Below are positions 46,452 to 55,344 of a DNA stretch of 64,000 nt, one piece after another. How positions within the stretch are numbered: position 1 is the stretch's first letter; every line of letters starts with the position of its first letter. This DNA comes from Epilithonimonas zeae (GTDB lineage: Bacteria; Bacteroidota; Bacteroidia; Flavobacteriales; Weeksellaceae): assembly GCF_023278365.1 (NCBI RefSeq), contig NZ_CP075338.1, forward strand, positions 1,054,001 through 1,118,000, in the 5' to 3' direction. Below the pieces are notes generated by a model. It saw nothing but the letters and a program-made list of their open reading frames with translations. It ran no database searches and had not been told where the DNA came from. A program made the position numbers and the translations under genes.

Positions 46452-47993
46452 TTATTTTATTTCTGTGGCTTTTAAAATCGTTGATTTTTTTCCAAAATCC
46501 GCGCTATTTTTTAATTCGAAAACGATAGAATCATTATCGAAAGTGATATCCATTAAATGTGAGTGTGGTGTTTCCAGATAAATCGTTTTCAGTTCCAAAG
46601 TGTTTTCATCTTTCCATCGAAAACTGTTCGTGATTTTCGCAGGATAAAGTTTGTAGCTGTCCGTTATTGATTTCCTGTCCGAAGTTGGCTGAATCCACAT
46701 TGTTTCCTGCTGATTCCATTTTCCGGAAGTGAATTCGAATGGATATGATTTTCCGTCAATCATTAATTTCATTTCGAATTTTTGACCATTCGATTTTAAT
46801 TCTACCGATTGATATTTGTCGTTATTTTCAGTAAATGAATAAGTTTTATTTATTTTAGGAAAAATTTCACTTTTCAAAGGTTCAATGGAAAGATTATTTT
46901 CCAAATCCTTAAGTTTCTGGTAAGCCAATTTATTTTCGGGAATCGCTTTTGGTTGAAAGGCAGGTAAAAGATGTTCCCAAACAAGGTTTAATTCTTCCTG
47001 AAGATTGTTACTTTCTGCCGTCATAATCACAACTGCATCTTGCTCCGGCAAAACCAACATATATTGTCCGTAAGCACCATCACCACGGAAGGAATTGAAA
47101 CGACTTCTCCACATCTGATAGCCATAACCCTGAACCCAATCGTTTTCGCTTTTCAGCTTTTCGTCAGCATTTGGATTTTGTAAAATATGTGCAGAACTTG
47201 CTTCATTAATCCAATCTTCAGAGATAATTTGTTTGCCGTTCCATTTTCCTTTTTGGAGAAAAAGCTGGGCAAATTTGGCCATATCTTCCGTTTTCACACG
47301 CAATCCCCAACCGCCTGTATTAATGCCTTGCGGATTACTTTCCCAATCGTAACCTTTGATTCCAAGTGGTTCAAATAATCTTGGCTTCAAATAATCTGCA
47401 ACAGTTTGACCGGTCACCTTCTGAATAATTGCAGAAAGCATAAATGTGGCCAACGAACTATAATTGAATTTACTTCCTGGTTTATTGTCAATAGGAACAG
47501 CCAGATAAGCTTTTACCCAATCGTTTTCGCTTCCACGGATAAAATCAGGTTCTTTCGCCATTCCCGATGACATTGTCAAGAGATTTTGGATTGATAATTC
47601 TTTAAGATTATCACTGATTTCTGAAGGTTGTTTATCCGGAAAAAACGAAATGACTTTATCGGTAACTTTCAACTTATTTTCCTGAACTGCAAAACCGATT
47701 GCAGTTGCAGTAAAACTCTTACTGCAAGAATATAATCTGTTCTTTAAATCTTTCTGATAAGGATTCCAATGCACATCCGAAATCACTTTTCCGTGCCTGA
47801 GAAGCATAAAACTCTTAAACTCGGTGGATTGCAATTTATTTGCAGCTTGTAAAAATTTGACAATTGCTTCCGAAGAAATGCCTTCTTTCTCAGGAATACT
47901 TTTTTGCAAAGGACTCTGAGCTGAAAACAAAGCACAAGCAAAAGCCATTTGTGGCAAAACTGCTTTTCTGCAAATAAAAGACGGATTGAACAT
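46452..47993 (-). CDS. Serine hydrolase of the beta-lactamase/penicillin-binding superfamily
   Basis: This 513-residue exported protein has an N-terminal hydrophobic signal (cleavage near LFSA-QS) and the S-x-x-K motif at Ser89-Lys92 (YSCSKSFTA), with a Y-S-S segment as the second motif. It resembles class C-like esterases and peptidases, not true antibiotic-resistance enzymes. The C-terminal ~130 residues form an extra beta domain. It sits between menB (26 bp) and menA (abutting), so it is carried in the menaquinone operon without a known link to it. Confidence 0.85.
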   Translation of the reverse strand: MFNPSFICRKAVLPQMAFACALFSAQSPLQKSIPEKEGISSEAIVKFLQAANKLQSTEFKSFMLLRHGKVISDVHWNPYQKDLKNRLYSCSKSFTATAIGFAVQENKLKVTDKVISFFPDKQPSEISDNLKELSIQNLLTMSSGMAKEPDFIRGSENDWVKAYLAVPIDNKPGSKFNYSSLATFMLSAIIQKVTGQTVADYLKPRLFEPLGIKGYDWESNPQGINTGGWGLRVKTEDMAKFAQLFLQKGKWNGKQIISEDWINEASSAHILQNPNADEKLKSENDWVQGYGYQMWRSRFNSFRGDGAYGQYMLVLPEQDAVVIMTAESNNLQEELNLVWEHLLPAFQPKAIPENKLAYQKLKDLENNLSIEPLKSEIFPKINKTYSFTENNDKYQSVELKSNGQKFEMKLMIDGKSYPFEFTSGKWNQQETMWIQPTSDRKSITDSYKLYPAKITNSFRWKDENTLELKTIYLETPHSHLMDITFDNDSIVFELKNSADFGKKSTILKATEIK

Positions 47994-48019
47994 TAGAAAT
48001 ATATTTAAACTGAATTATT

Positions 48020-48856
48020 TTAAGAAATCCACTGGTCATCACCAAAGTTAGGTTTACGTTTCTCTAAAAACGCATTCCTGCCTTCTTTGGCTTCTTCCGT
48101 CATATAAGCCAAACGCGTTGCTTCGCCTGCAAAAATCTGCTGACCAACCATTCCGTCGTCTGTTAAATTCATAGCAAATTTCAGCATTCTGATGGAGGTT
48201 GGAGATTTTGCAAGAATTTCCTGAGCCCATTCGTAGGCTGTGTCTTCCAATTCTGCGTGAGGAATCACAGCGTTTACCATTCCCATATCAGCAGCTTCCT
48301 GAGCAGAATAATTTCTTCCTAAAAAGAAAATTTCTCTGGCTTTTTTCTGACCCACCATTTTCGCCAAATAGGCAGATCCATAACCGCCGTCAAAACTTGT
48401 AACATCCGCATCGGTTTGTTTGAAGATAGCGTGTTCTTCACTTGCCAAAGTCAAATCACAAACCACGTGAAGTGAATGTCCGCCTCCAACAGCCCAACCA
48501 TTTACAACTGCAATCACAGCTTTTGGCATAAAACGAATCAAACGCTGAACTTCCAAAATATTCAAACGATGTCTTCCGTCATCCCCTACATAACCTTGAT
48601 GCCCACGTGCTTTTTGGTCACCGCCACTGCAGAAAGCATGACCGCCATCTTTTGGGCTTGGACCTTCTCCTGTCAATAATACAACGCCAATAGACGAATC
48701 TTCATAAGCATCATAAAAAGCATCGTAAAGTTCTGAGGTTGTTTTCGGTCGGAAAGCGTTTCTGACTTCTGGTCTGTTGATAGCGATTCTTGCAACGCCA
48801 TTTGATTTTTTATAGGTAATATCTTCGTATTCTTTGACGATTTTCCAGTCTGCCAT
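48020..48856 (-). CDS. menB: 1,4-dihydroxy-2-naphthoyl-CoA synthase
   Basis: This 278-residue crotonase-fold enzyme closes the naphthoate ring in menaquinone synthesis. Diagnostic segments are RPEVRNAFRPKT, the active-site DGGHAFCSGGDQK, AVVNGWAVGGGHSLHVVCD and SFDGGYGSAYLA. The ATG at 48856 (MADWK) is preferred over an in-frame one ten codons earlier because it fits the family start and keeps the promoter at 48874 outside the gene. Confidence 0.96.
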   Translation of the reverse strand: MADWKIVKEYEDITYKKSNGVARIAINRPEVRNAFRPKTTSELYDAFYDAYEDSSIGVVLLTGEGPSPKDGGHAFCSGGDQKARGHQGYVGDDGRHRLNILEVQRLIRFMPKAVIAVVNGWAVGGGHSLHVVCDLTLASEEHAIFKQTDADVTSFDGGYGSAYLAKMVGQKKAREIFFLGRNYSAQEAADMGMVNAVIPHAELEDTAYEWAQEILAKSPTSIRMLKFAMNLTDDGMVGQQIFAGEATRLAYMTEEAKEGRNAFLEKRKPNFGDDQWIS

Positions 48857-48873
48857 TGTGTGAAAATTTTTCC

Positions 48874-48881
48874 CAAATATA
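48874..48881 (-). promoter_or_regulatory. Probable -7 element (TATATTTG) of menB
   Basis: TAnnTTTG match on the minus strand, 18 nt before the menB ATG. Confidence 0.55.
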
Positions 48882-48936
48882 CGCACATTAATTGGAATTG
48901 TGAAGCGTAATGATGGATGTCAGACGTTGATTTTTG

Positions 48937-49060
48937 CGCCAGCGCGTAAGGGATAGTAACGGTTATCCTTTTGTTTTTTCTGGGATTTGGGTTCTATCAG
49001 AAAGACAAATGTTTATAAAAAAACAAAAGATATGAGTGGATAGCCCGACCCGCTTGTTTT
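48937..49060. repeat. Intergenic palindromic element, family D
   Basis: The 314-bp gap between menB and the DUF4920 gene is occupied by GCGCGTAAGGGATAG on the left, an inner A/T stem (CTTTTGTTTTTT at about 48968-48979 with AAAAAACAAAAG at 49018-49029), and GTGGATAGCCCGACCCGC on the right. It shares the GCCCGACC word with families at 994 and 57727. The left and right GC-rich words are typical of dispersed repeats in this group as far as I recall; I cannot count copies from one window. Confidence 0.55.
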
Positions 49061-49170
49061 TCTATGTCAAACTTTGGTTTTTCTCATAAATGTTCTGGAA
49101 AAACAAAGGGTTACGCCCTAATAAAAAGCTCCGGAAAAATCCAGAGCTTGTAAATTATATTGAAATCAAG

Positions 49171-49662
49171 TTATTCTACAACTTTGATTGCGCTTGCCAA
49201 AAATCTAGTCTCAGTTTTTGGTTCTTTGATAGCATCAATTTCTGCCTGAGATTTTTTAGCGTCTTCTGCGTAATGTTGCAATTCTTTCACAGAAGTAGTT
49301 TTGCTTTCTGCGCTGCCTTCCAACACTACAGTTTTACCTTCCAAAGCAGTCGGAACGAAGAATGCGTAATCTTTCATTTTAACGAAGAAAGTTTCGCCAG
49401 AATCTGTTGCCAGACTTACCCAGCATCCTTTTTTAGGGCAAACGCCGGTCACTTTTCCTTTGACGGAAGTTTTAGCGATTTTTGGTGTTGCTTTTAATTC
49501 TTTATTAAGTTCATCCGTAGAAATGGCTTTTTTAACTGCTTTTGCAGAAACATCCTGACCATAGAACTCTCCTACTTTTGCATCGCCAGCCGGTGGACCA
49601 GATTGTGCGAATGCTGAAACTGATAAACCGATGAGAACGAATGCGAATAATATATTTTTCAT
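49171..49662 (-). CDS. DUF4920 exported protein
   Basis: This 163-residue protein has a signal peptide (cleavage near AFA-QS). The core GKVTGVCPKKGCWVSLATD with its two cysteines and VKMKDYAFFVP match DUF4920. The fold is OB-like and the Cys pair suggests metal or redox chemistry, but no activity is known. Confidence 0.85.
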   Translation of the reverse strand: MKNILFAFVLIGLSVSAFAQSGPPAGDAKVGEFYGQDVSAKAVKKAISTDELNKELKATPKIAKTSVKGKVTGVCPKKGCWVSLATDSGETFFVKMKDYAFFVPTALEGKTVVLEGSAESKTTSVKELQHYAEDAKKSQAEIDAIKEPKTETRFLASAIKVVE

Positions 49663-49797
49663 AAAGAATTGTTTTATTTTTAATGATGTAAATTTAGAAA
49701 ATTAATTAAAATGAAAAATTTTATTTTTTGATGTAATGAAAACAACTTTTCAATTGTCATATTAATTAACAAATCAAAACTATAAAAAATTATACTT

Positions 49798-50610
49798 ATG
49801 AAAATAAAACTTTTATCCCTAATTCTTTTGGCTTCTGTTACCAATTTTTCCTGCATACAGAAAAACGGTTCCAATGATGTGATGTTTTCTCACCTATTAT
49901 CAGACTCCGGAAAAGGTGAAGTGATTGAGAAATCTTATTCTATTGAGTTTGATGAGTTGCAAATCTCAACTTCTCTTAGTGCAGAAATTTTTAAATCCAG
50001 TGAAGAAAAAATAGTTGTGTACGCTCCTTCTGACCTAATGCAATATGTGGTAGTAAAACAAGAAGGAAGAAAAGTTCAGGTAAAAATCCAATCTGAAGGT
50101 AAACTGAACATCTCAACAGACAGAATCAAAATTAAAGTTTATGCTAAAGATTTTAACGGATTGGCAGCCAACTCCAGTGGAAGTATTACTTTGAAAGATG
50201 ATTTCAAATTTTCTGACCTTGATGTGAAAGTGTCAAGCTCCGGAAACATCAAAGGAAATATCAATGGAAACAACATCAATATCCAAGCTTCCAGCAGTGG
50301 CGATTTTTATGGTGATATTGTTGCAAAAAATCTTAATTTACAATCTTCTTCTTCAGGCGGAATCAAAATCACTGGAAAGGCAGACAGCGTAAGTGCACAA
50401 GCTTCTTCAAGCGGCGATATCAAAGCTGAAAACTTGACCGCAGACAGCGCAGTTCTTACCACTTCTTCCTCGGCTGATATTACGATTGGTGTTCGTAATA
50501 GCGTGACAGCAAGTGCTTCTTCCAGCGGCGATATCAATGTTGTGAAAAGAGGCGACCTGAATAAAGTGACCAAAAACGAAAGCAGTTCCGGTTCTGTTAA
50601 TATCCGGTAA
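49798..50610 (+). CDS. GIN-domain (DUF2807) lipoprotein with serine-ladder repeats
   Basis: This 270-residue lipoprotein (signal ending TNFSC) is almost entirely a right-handed beta-helix: every 15-20 residues a SSSG turn recurs (ASSSGDF, SSSSGGI, ASSSGDI, TSSSADI, ASSSGDI, ESSSGSV). This periodic serine ladder is a regular feature of the GIN family. It is likely an outer-membrane or surface-facing protein. It is a paralogue type of the protein at 39431, but the two are very different in sequence. Confidence 0.85.
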   Translation: MKIKLLSLILLASVTNFSCIQKNGSNDVMFSHLLSDSGKGEVIEKSYSIEFDELQISTSLSAEIFKSSEEKIVVYAPSDLMQYVVVKQEGRKVQVKIQSEGKLNISTDRIKIKVYAKDFNGLAANSSGSITLKDDFKFSDLDVKVSSSGNIKGNINGNNINIQASSSGDFYGDIVAKNLNLQSSSSGGIKITGKADSVSAQASSSGDIKAENLTADSAVLTTSSSADITIGVRNSVTASASSSGDINVVKRGDLNKVTKNESSSGSVNIR

Positions 50611-50631
50611 TTATATTATTTTCTCAAACTG

Positions 50632-50660
50632 AAAAGAGACCTGAATTTCAGGTCTCTTTT
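50632..50660. terminator. Bidirectional hairpin terminator
   Basis: Perfect stem AAAAGAGACCTGAA with its complement, between the convergent GIN and coiled-coil protein genes. Confidence 0.85.
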
Positions 50661-50685
50661 GTATTTATATAAAATCAAATTCTGA

Positions 50686-51462
50686 TTAGAACTTGATGAT
50701 ATCTTCCATTTTAGCAGTTTCCTCGTTTACCAACTCGTCATCTACCAAGATTTTCCCAGAGTGCTCATCGATAATAATCTTTTTTCTCTGAGCAATTTCC
50801 ATTTGTTTCTGTGGCGGGATTGTGAAGAAAGAACCTTTTGGCGCTCCTCTTTCCAAACCTACAACTGCAAGACCTGTAGATGAACCTTGACGGATTCTTT
50901 GGTAAGAAGCCAATAATCTGTCATCGATTTTCTCAGCAAACTCTTTAGATTTTTCCAATAGATAATCTTCTTCTTTCTGAGTTTCAGAAATCAAATTATC
51001 CAATTCGTTTTTCTTGTGAGTCAAGTGGTTTTTTAGTTCATCAATCTTAGCGTTCAAATCAGCCAAAGTTTCTTTTTTGTGATCGATTTTCCCACCGAAT
51101 TCTTTGATTCTTTTTTCAGCTAACTGAATTTCCAATTCCTGATATTCTACCTCTTTTGATAAAGCTTCGAATTCTTTGTTATTTCTAACGTTATCTTGCT
51201 GCGTTTTATATTTATCAATAAGAGTCTGAGCTTGTTTCATCAAGTCTTTTTTGCTGTTGATTTCAGCATTTTGCTCAGCAATTTCAGATTCGAATTTTTG
51301 GGCTCTTTTTTCAAGACCTTCAATTTCTATCTCAAGGTCTTCTACTTCAATCGGCAATTCGCCTCTTGTATTGCGAATCTCATCCAAACGGGAATCGATA
51401 ATTTGCAAATCGTAAAGAGCTCTTAATTTTTCTTCAACAGAAATTTCGTTTACTTTAGCCAT
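50686..51462 (-). CDS. CdsZ/DUF164-type coiled-coil protein lacking the zinc ribbon cysteines
   Basis: This 258-residue protein is a long antiparallel coiled coil (about 10-180) with a C-terminal ribbon-like tail. The family normally ends with a C4 zinc ribbon (CxxC, then CPxCGR). Here the corresponding segments read PKGSFFTIPPQ and DEHSGKILV, and the protein contains no cysteine at all, so it cannot bind zinc in that way. It sits 2 bp downstream of the Nif3 gene, a common neighbour pair. The role is thought to be in envelope or RNA-linked functions, but is not settled. Confidence 0.85.
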   Translation of the reverse strand: MAKVNEISVEEKLRALYDLQIIDSRLDEIRNTRGELPIEVEDLEIEIEGLEKRAQKFESEIAEQNAEINSKKDLMKQAQTLIDKYKTQQDNVRNNKEFEALSKEVEYQELEIQLAEKRIKEFGGKIDHKKETLADLNAKIDELKNHLTHKKNELDNLISETQKEEDYLLEKSKEFAEKIDDRLLASYQRIRQGSSTGLAVVGLERGAPKGSFFTIPPQKQMEIAQRKKIIIDEHSGKILVDDELVNEETAKMEDIIKF

Positions 51463-51464
51463 AT

Positions 51465-52562
51465 CTATATAAAATAATTAACAGGATTTGTTTTTATTGT
51501 CGTTTTAGCGATTGCAAATGTAGTGAATTTTTCGGACAAAATTTCAAATAATTGTTGAGTTACAAATTGTTCTGATTCGAAATGTCCAATATCACAAATC
51601 AGCAATTTATCTTCCCCTGAAAAGAAATCGTGATATTTCACATCGCCAGTCAAATAGGCATCACATTTTGCAGATATAGCTGACTTTATTCCACTTGCCC
51701 CACTTCCTCCTAAAACTCCTACTCTTTTGATTTTTTTTCGAGTTAAATTATTGTGTCTGATGATATTAAGATTAAATTTTTCTTTAACAAACTTTAGAAA
51801 ATCCACTTCATCCATTTCTGTTTCCAAATCTCCGAATCTCCCCAAACCGGTATATTGATTTTCATTATCTAAAGAAATCAATTGATAAGCGACTTCTTCG
51901 TAAGGATGATTTTGTTTCATCGTAAAAAGAATCTGATGTTTTTTGTAATCTTCAAAAATCACAGAAAATAGAACTTCATTCGCATTTTCTCTTTCATTTT
52001 CTTTTCCCGTTACAGGATTTGAACCTTCTAAGGGTCGAAAAGTTCCATTTCCATTAATCGAAAAACTGCATTCGTCATAGAAACCAATATTTCCGGCTCC
52101 AGCTTCAAATAAAGCATTTTTCAATTTCTCAGCAGAATCAACTGGAACGTAAACTTCTAACTTCTTTAATTGATTTTGTTTTGGCATTAATATTTGCTGA
52201 TTCTTCAAACCAAGAACTTCACAAATTTTATAATTAACCCCGAAATAATCATTATCAAAAGCTGTATGAATCGCATAAATGGCAATTTTATTTTCTAAAG
52301 CTTTCAGAACAGCTCTTTCAACATAATTTTTTCCGGTAATCGATTTTAATCCCGAAAAAATAATCGGATGAAAACAAAATATAAAGTTTAAATTCTTTTC
52401 AAGAGCTTCATCAACCACAGATTCCAAAGCATCGTGAGCAATTAGGATTCCGGAAATTTCTCTATCAGGGTTTCCACAAAGCAAACCAACATTATCAAAA
52501 TCTTCTGCTTGTCTTGTTGGAACTATCTTTTCAAATTCATTTATAAATTCTTTGATTTTCAT
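51465..52562 (-). CDS. Nif3-like dinuclear metal centre protein
   Basis: This 365-residue protein is full-length Nif3/YbgI with the inserted PII-like domain (about 130-240) usual for longer members. Metal ligands are visible in FCFHPIIFSGLKS, AIHTAFDND, and the late DIGHFESE. The ATG at 52562 is used: the frame opens earlier but would overlap the RES toxin gene. The function of Nif3 proteins is unclear (GTP cyclohydrolase I type 2-like). It lies 10 bp downstream of the toxin gene. Confidence 0.93.
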   Translation of the reverse strand: MKIKEFINEFEKIVPTRQAEDFDNVGLLCGNPDREISGILIAHDALESVVDEALEKNLNFIFCFHPIIFSGLKSITGKNYVERAVLKALENKIAIYAIHTAFDNDYFGVNYKICEVLGLKNQQILMPKQNQLKKLEVYVPVDSAEKLKNALFEAGAGNIGFYDECSFSINGNGTFRPLEGSNPVTGKENERENANEVLFSVIFEDYKKHQILFTMKQNHPYEEVAYQLISLDNENQYTGLGRFGDLETEMDEVDFLKFVKEKFNLNIIRHNNLTRKKIKRVGVLGGSGASGIKSAISAKCDAYLTGDVKYHDFFSGEDKLLICDIGHFESEQFVTQQLFEILSEKFTTFAIAKTTIKTNPVNYFI

Positions 52563-52572
52563 ATTTAAGATA

Positions 52573-53025
52573 TTATTTGATGAATAATCTATCATCGAAA
52601 GTAAATTTTTCTATTTTCTTAATTTTCACTTCCGTAAAATTAATATGTCTCGGATTAATAATATAATTGAATTCGCCCTGAACAGCGGCCGAAGGAATTT
52701 TCATCACTAAGAATTTATTCTCTTTGAGGAATTTATCTCCAATTTTCTGCGTACTATCCGGATGCGGAAAAGCATTCCAATCTTTCGGCAATCTTTTTGG
52801 TTCGAAAAAATCAAACTCAGGGAACTCTATATGAACCAAACGATAATCCTTGGGCAAAATCCCCAAAGGAATATGAACAGCAATCTCTGTAACACACAAA
52901 GCAATAGATTGCCCTGTGTATAAAGCAGAATTACCTTTGCTATTCCATCTTCCGCCTGCTATTTCAGCGCCTTTCCCCGAAAGATCATTAGCATAAATTT
53001 CTTTCGCCAATCTATAAACTATCAT
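52573..53025 (-). CDS. RES-domain toxin (NAD-targeting)
   Basis: This 150-residue RES protein has the conserved Arg (VYRLA), GGRWNSKG, YTGQSIALCVTEIAVH and the late EFNYIINPRHI, covering the R-E-S residues of the family. Known members deplete NAD+ or ADP-ribosylate targets. It follows the antitoxin gene by 6 bp, the standard order. The length is typical and no lesion is seen. Confidence 0.93.
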   Translation of the reverse strand: MIVYRLAKEIYANDLSGKGAEIAGGRWNSKGNSALYTGQSIALCVTEIAVHIPLGILPKDYRLVHIEFPEFDFFEPKRLPKDWNAFPHPDSTQKIGDKFLKENKFLVMKIPSAAVQGEFNYIINPRHINFTEVKIKKIEKFTFDDRLFIK

Positions 53026-53031
53026 CCGATA

Positions 53032-53487
53032 TTATGCTAAAATACCGTGCTCTATGCGAGTCAACTCATCCATAAGAAGAGAAACACCAAAATTACTACC
53101 CAGTAAATCCTGCGGTTTCGTTTTACCCAAAGCAAGATTCTCAGATTGCAACCATATCAGGAAATTTTCAGAAGAACCAAAAACTTCCTTACCTCTTGTG
53201 TAAAGCATTTCTATCTGAAGGATTTTTTCCGATTGCAAAGTATCAAACGTTTTCTCTTCTTTCTGATATCTGGATAAAGTTTTCCCGGAAATATGAAGAA
53301 AACCAGCCCACTCTTGAAAACTAAATGGAAATTTTTTCACAAGATTATCAAAAAAATTGAAAGAAATACCTCTTTGGGCAATATCTATAATCTTAAAAAC
53401 ACCAGCATCATCAAAGTTCTGATATCCATAGATTGCGGCAGATTCTTGAACAGCATCTATTTTTTCTGTGACTTTATATTTTTTCAT
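53032..53487 (-). CDS. Xre/MbcA/ParS-family antitoxin (DUF2384)
   Basis: This 151-residue antitoxin has an N-terminal helix-turn-helix-like Xre domain (FSFQEWAGFLHISGKTLSRYQ) and the C-terminal DUF2384 domain (EVFGSSENFLIWLQSENLALGKTKPQDLLGS shape, with the typical WLxxxNxALG-P-LL spacing). It would bind and block the RES toxin and repress their common promoter. A TATATTTG -7 element is 21 nt before the ATG. Confidence 0.93.
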   Translation of the reverse strand: MKKYKVTEKIDAVQESAAIYGYQNFDDAGVFKIIDIAQRGISFNFFDNLVKKFPFSFQEWAGFLHISGKTLSRYQKEEKTFDTLQSEKILQIEMLYTRGKEVFGSSENFLIWLQSENLALGKTKPQDLLGSNFGVSLLMDELTRIEHGILA

Positions 53488-53507
53488 CTTTCTTTATTTT
53501 TCTTTTA

Positions 53508-53515
53508 CAAATATA
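53508..53515 (-). promoter_or_regulatory. Probable -7 element (TATATTTG) of the Xre-RES operon
   Basis: TAnnTTTG match on the minus strand, 21 nt before the antitoxin ATG. Two similar words, GAACTTTGTC and GACTTTTGTC (53517-53550), lie just upstream and could be operator half-sites. Confidence 0.5.
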
Positions 53516-53610
53516 CGAACTTTGTCCAAATAAAAAAGACTTTTGTCTGTTATTTTAAACGGAGTTTATTTTAACTACTTTTATAATCTTAATTTTACTT
53601 TTTTTTAGTT

Positions 53611-54438
53611 ATGAGAATTAAACCAGAATTTGACCTTATTCCTGAGGAAGGTTGGCGTAAGAAAATCTACGAAACCGTTTATTTATCACAGACAAAAGCA
53701 GGTAAAATATTTGATATTAGCTTATTGATTCTAATTATCGTATCTACTGTTTTGCTGATGGTAGAAACTATTCCAATAATAAGACTACAATACTATAAAG
53801 AGTTCTATTACGCAGAATTTTTCATTACTCTAATCTTCACAATAGAATATATTTTGAGAATAATCTGTATAAAAGATCGTGAGGAATACATTTTTAGTCC
53901 TTTGGGAATTATTGATTTTCTTTCCATAATTCCATTTTACATTAGCTTGTTTTTTCCTATTTGGCACTTTGTGGCGGTTATCAGGATTCTAAGAATTTTA
54001 AGGATTTTCAGGATTTTCAACTTAGCTGATTATATGCACGACGGAAGGTTCATCGTGTCTGCATTAAAACACAGTTCTAGAAAAATCTATATTTTCCTAT
54101 TATTTATGATAATTTTCATTGTCATTATCGGGTCATTGATGTATGTTGTAGAAGGAGGAAAAAATGGATTTAGCAGCATTCCGCAGAGTGTGTATTGGGC
54201 GGTTGTGACTATTACGACAGTCGGCTATGGTGATATTTCTCCAGGAACGCCAGTTGGCAAAATCCTATCAATGATAGTAATGCTTTGTGGTTACAGCATA
54301 ATTGCCGTTCCTACGGGAATTGTGACTTCAGAATTCAGAAAACAAAAGAAAAATAATTTTCAGTGTGATAAATGTGGCAATCAGGACAATGATGAAAACG
54401 CTCGTTATTGCAAAATCTGCGGAGAAAAAATTATTTAA
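53611..54438 (+). CDS. Voltage-gated potassium channel with C-terminal zinc ribbon
   Basis: This 275-residue subunit has six transmembrane segments. S4 is the arginine ladder RILRILRILRIFRIF, and the pore has TTVGYGD for K+ selectivity followed by S6. The last ~28 residues carry CDKCGN and CKICGE, two CxxC pairs that make a rubredoxin-like zinc ribbon. This is unusual for a KvAP-like channel and may anchor or gate the tetramer through metal. The gene stands alone and is divergent from the toxin-antitoxin pair. Confidence 0.93.
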   Translation: MRIKPEFDLIPEEGWRKKIYETVYLSQTKAGKIFDISLLILIIVSTVLLMVETIPIIRLQYYKEFYYAEFFITLIFTIEYILRIICIKDREEYIFSPLGIIDFLSIIPFYISLFFPIWHFVAVIRILRILRIFRIFNLADYMHDGRFIVSALKHSSRKIYIFLLFMIIFIVIIGSLMYVVEGGKNGFSSIPQSVYWAVVTITTVGYGDISPGTPVGKILSMIVMLCGYSIIAVPTGIVTSEFRKQKKNNFQCDKCGNQDNDENARYCKICGEKII

Positions 54439-54549
54439 AAATAAATTCATATCCATTAATAAATAATAACATATAAATACTTAAATTTGATATACTTCAA
54501 CATAAAGAAAATATAATTAATAATACTTCAACAATTAAATATAATCTCA

Positions 54550-55344
54550 ATGAAACCATTTAATTTCATAATCTGGATTATTATCATTAATTGTTTTGGC
54601 AGTTGTTCTTCCAAAAAAACAACTACTATTCAACCATCGCACGTTCTTTCTGTTAGAAATCATATTTACACAACAGTCAATTTTAAAACTTCTGATGGGC
54701 TTACTGTTTACGCAGATCATTATTCGAAGTATGGAAAGCATAATCCTTTAATTATTTTTTACCATCAAGCCGGTTTTAGCAGAGGCGAGTTTAGAAATAT
54801 AGCACCAAGATTACTGGAATTAGGCTTCAATGTTTTAGCTGTTGATCTAAGGTCTGGAGACATCGTCAACCAAGTTACAAATCTCACCAACAAAGAAGCC
54901 ATTACCTTAGGAAAATCCACTGAATTCCTAGATGTCATTCCGGATTTGGAAGCATCATATAATTACGCAAAGAATCACTTAAAAGCAAGAAAAATAATTT
55001 ATTGGGGAAGCTCATATTCAGCCTCTTTAGGATTTTATATGGTTGCTAAAAATCCAAAAGACTACAAAGCTCTCATAGCTTATTCTCCTGGTGAATATTT
55101 TAAAATTGAAAACAAAAGCATCAACGAGTACGCAAAAGAAATTAAAATTCCGGTCTATATTTCATCTGCCAGAAATGAAGAGTTTTCTTGGAAATCAATT
55201 TATAAGTCTGTAAGTTCAAAGAAAAACTTTTATTTACCTTCAAAAACAAAAGGTCATCACGGAACAATTGCTTTATCTTCTTTTAACGATGATGCTGAAG
55301 AAAACTGGCAGGCTATTATTCCTTTTTTAGAAAGAATAAAGTAA
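54550..55344 (+). CDS. Alpha/beta hydrolase lipoprotein (dienelactone hydrolase-like)
   Basis: This 264-residue protein has a lipoprotein signal (INCFGSC). The hydrolase fold shows FYHQAGFSRGE (oxyanion), the nucleophile elbow YWGSSYSAS and the histidine in TKGHHGTIA, so a triad is plausible, although the elbow is G-x-S-x-S rather than G-x-S-x-G. Its 3' end overlaps the 3' end of the convergent patatin gene by 29 bp. Substrate unknown. Confidence 0.8.
   Translation: MKPFNFIIWIIIINCFGSCSSKKTTTIQPSHVLSVRNHIYTTVNFKTSDGLTVYADHYSKYGKHNPLIIFYHQAGFSRGEFRNIAPRLLELGFNVLAVDLRSGDIVNQVTNLTNKEAITLGKSTEFLDVIPDLEASYNYAKNHLKARKIIYWGSSYSASLGFYMVAKNPKDYKALIAYSPGEYFKIENKSINEYAKEIKIPVYISSARNEEFSWKSIYKSVSSKKNFYLPSKTKGHHGTIALSSFNDDAEENWQAIIPFLERIK

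Noticed and set aside
46452-47993. Reading the serine hydrolase as an antibiotic-resistance beta-lactamase
   Set aside because: It has the S-x-x-K motif, but the length, extra C-terminal domain and weak second and third motifs fit the esterase/peptidase branch.
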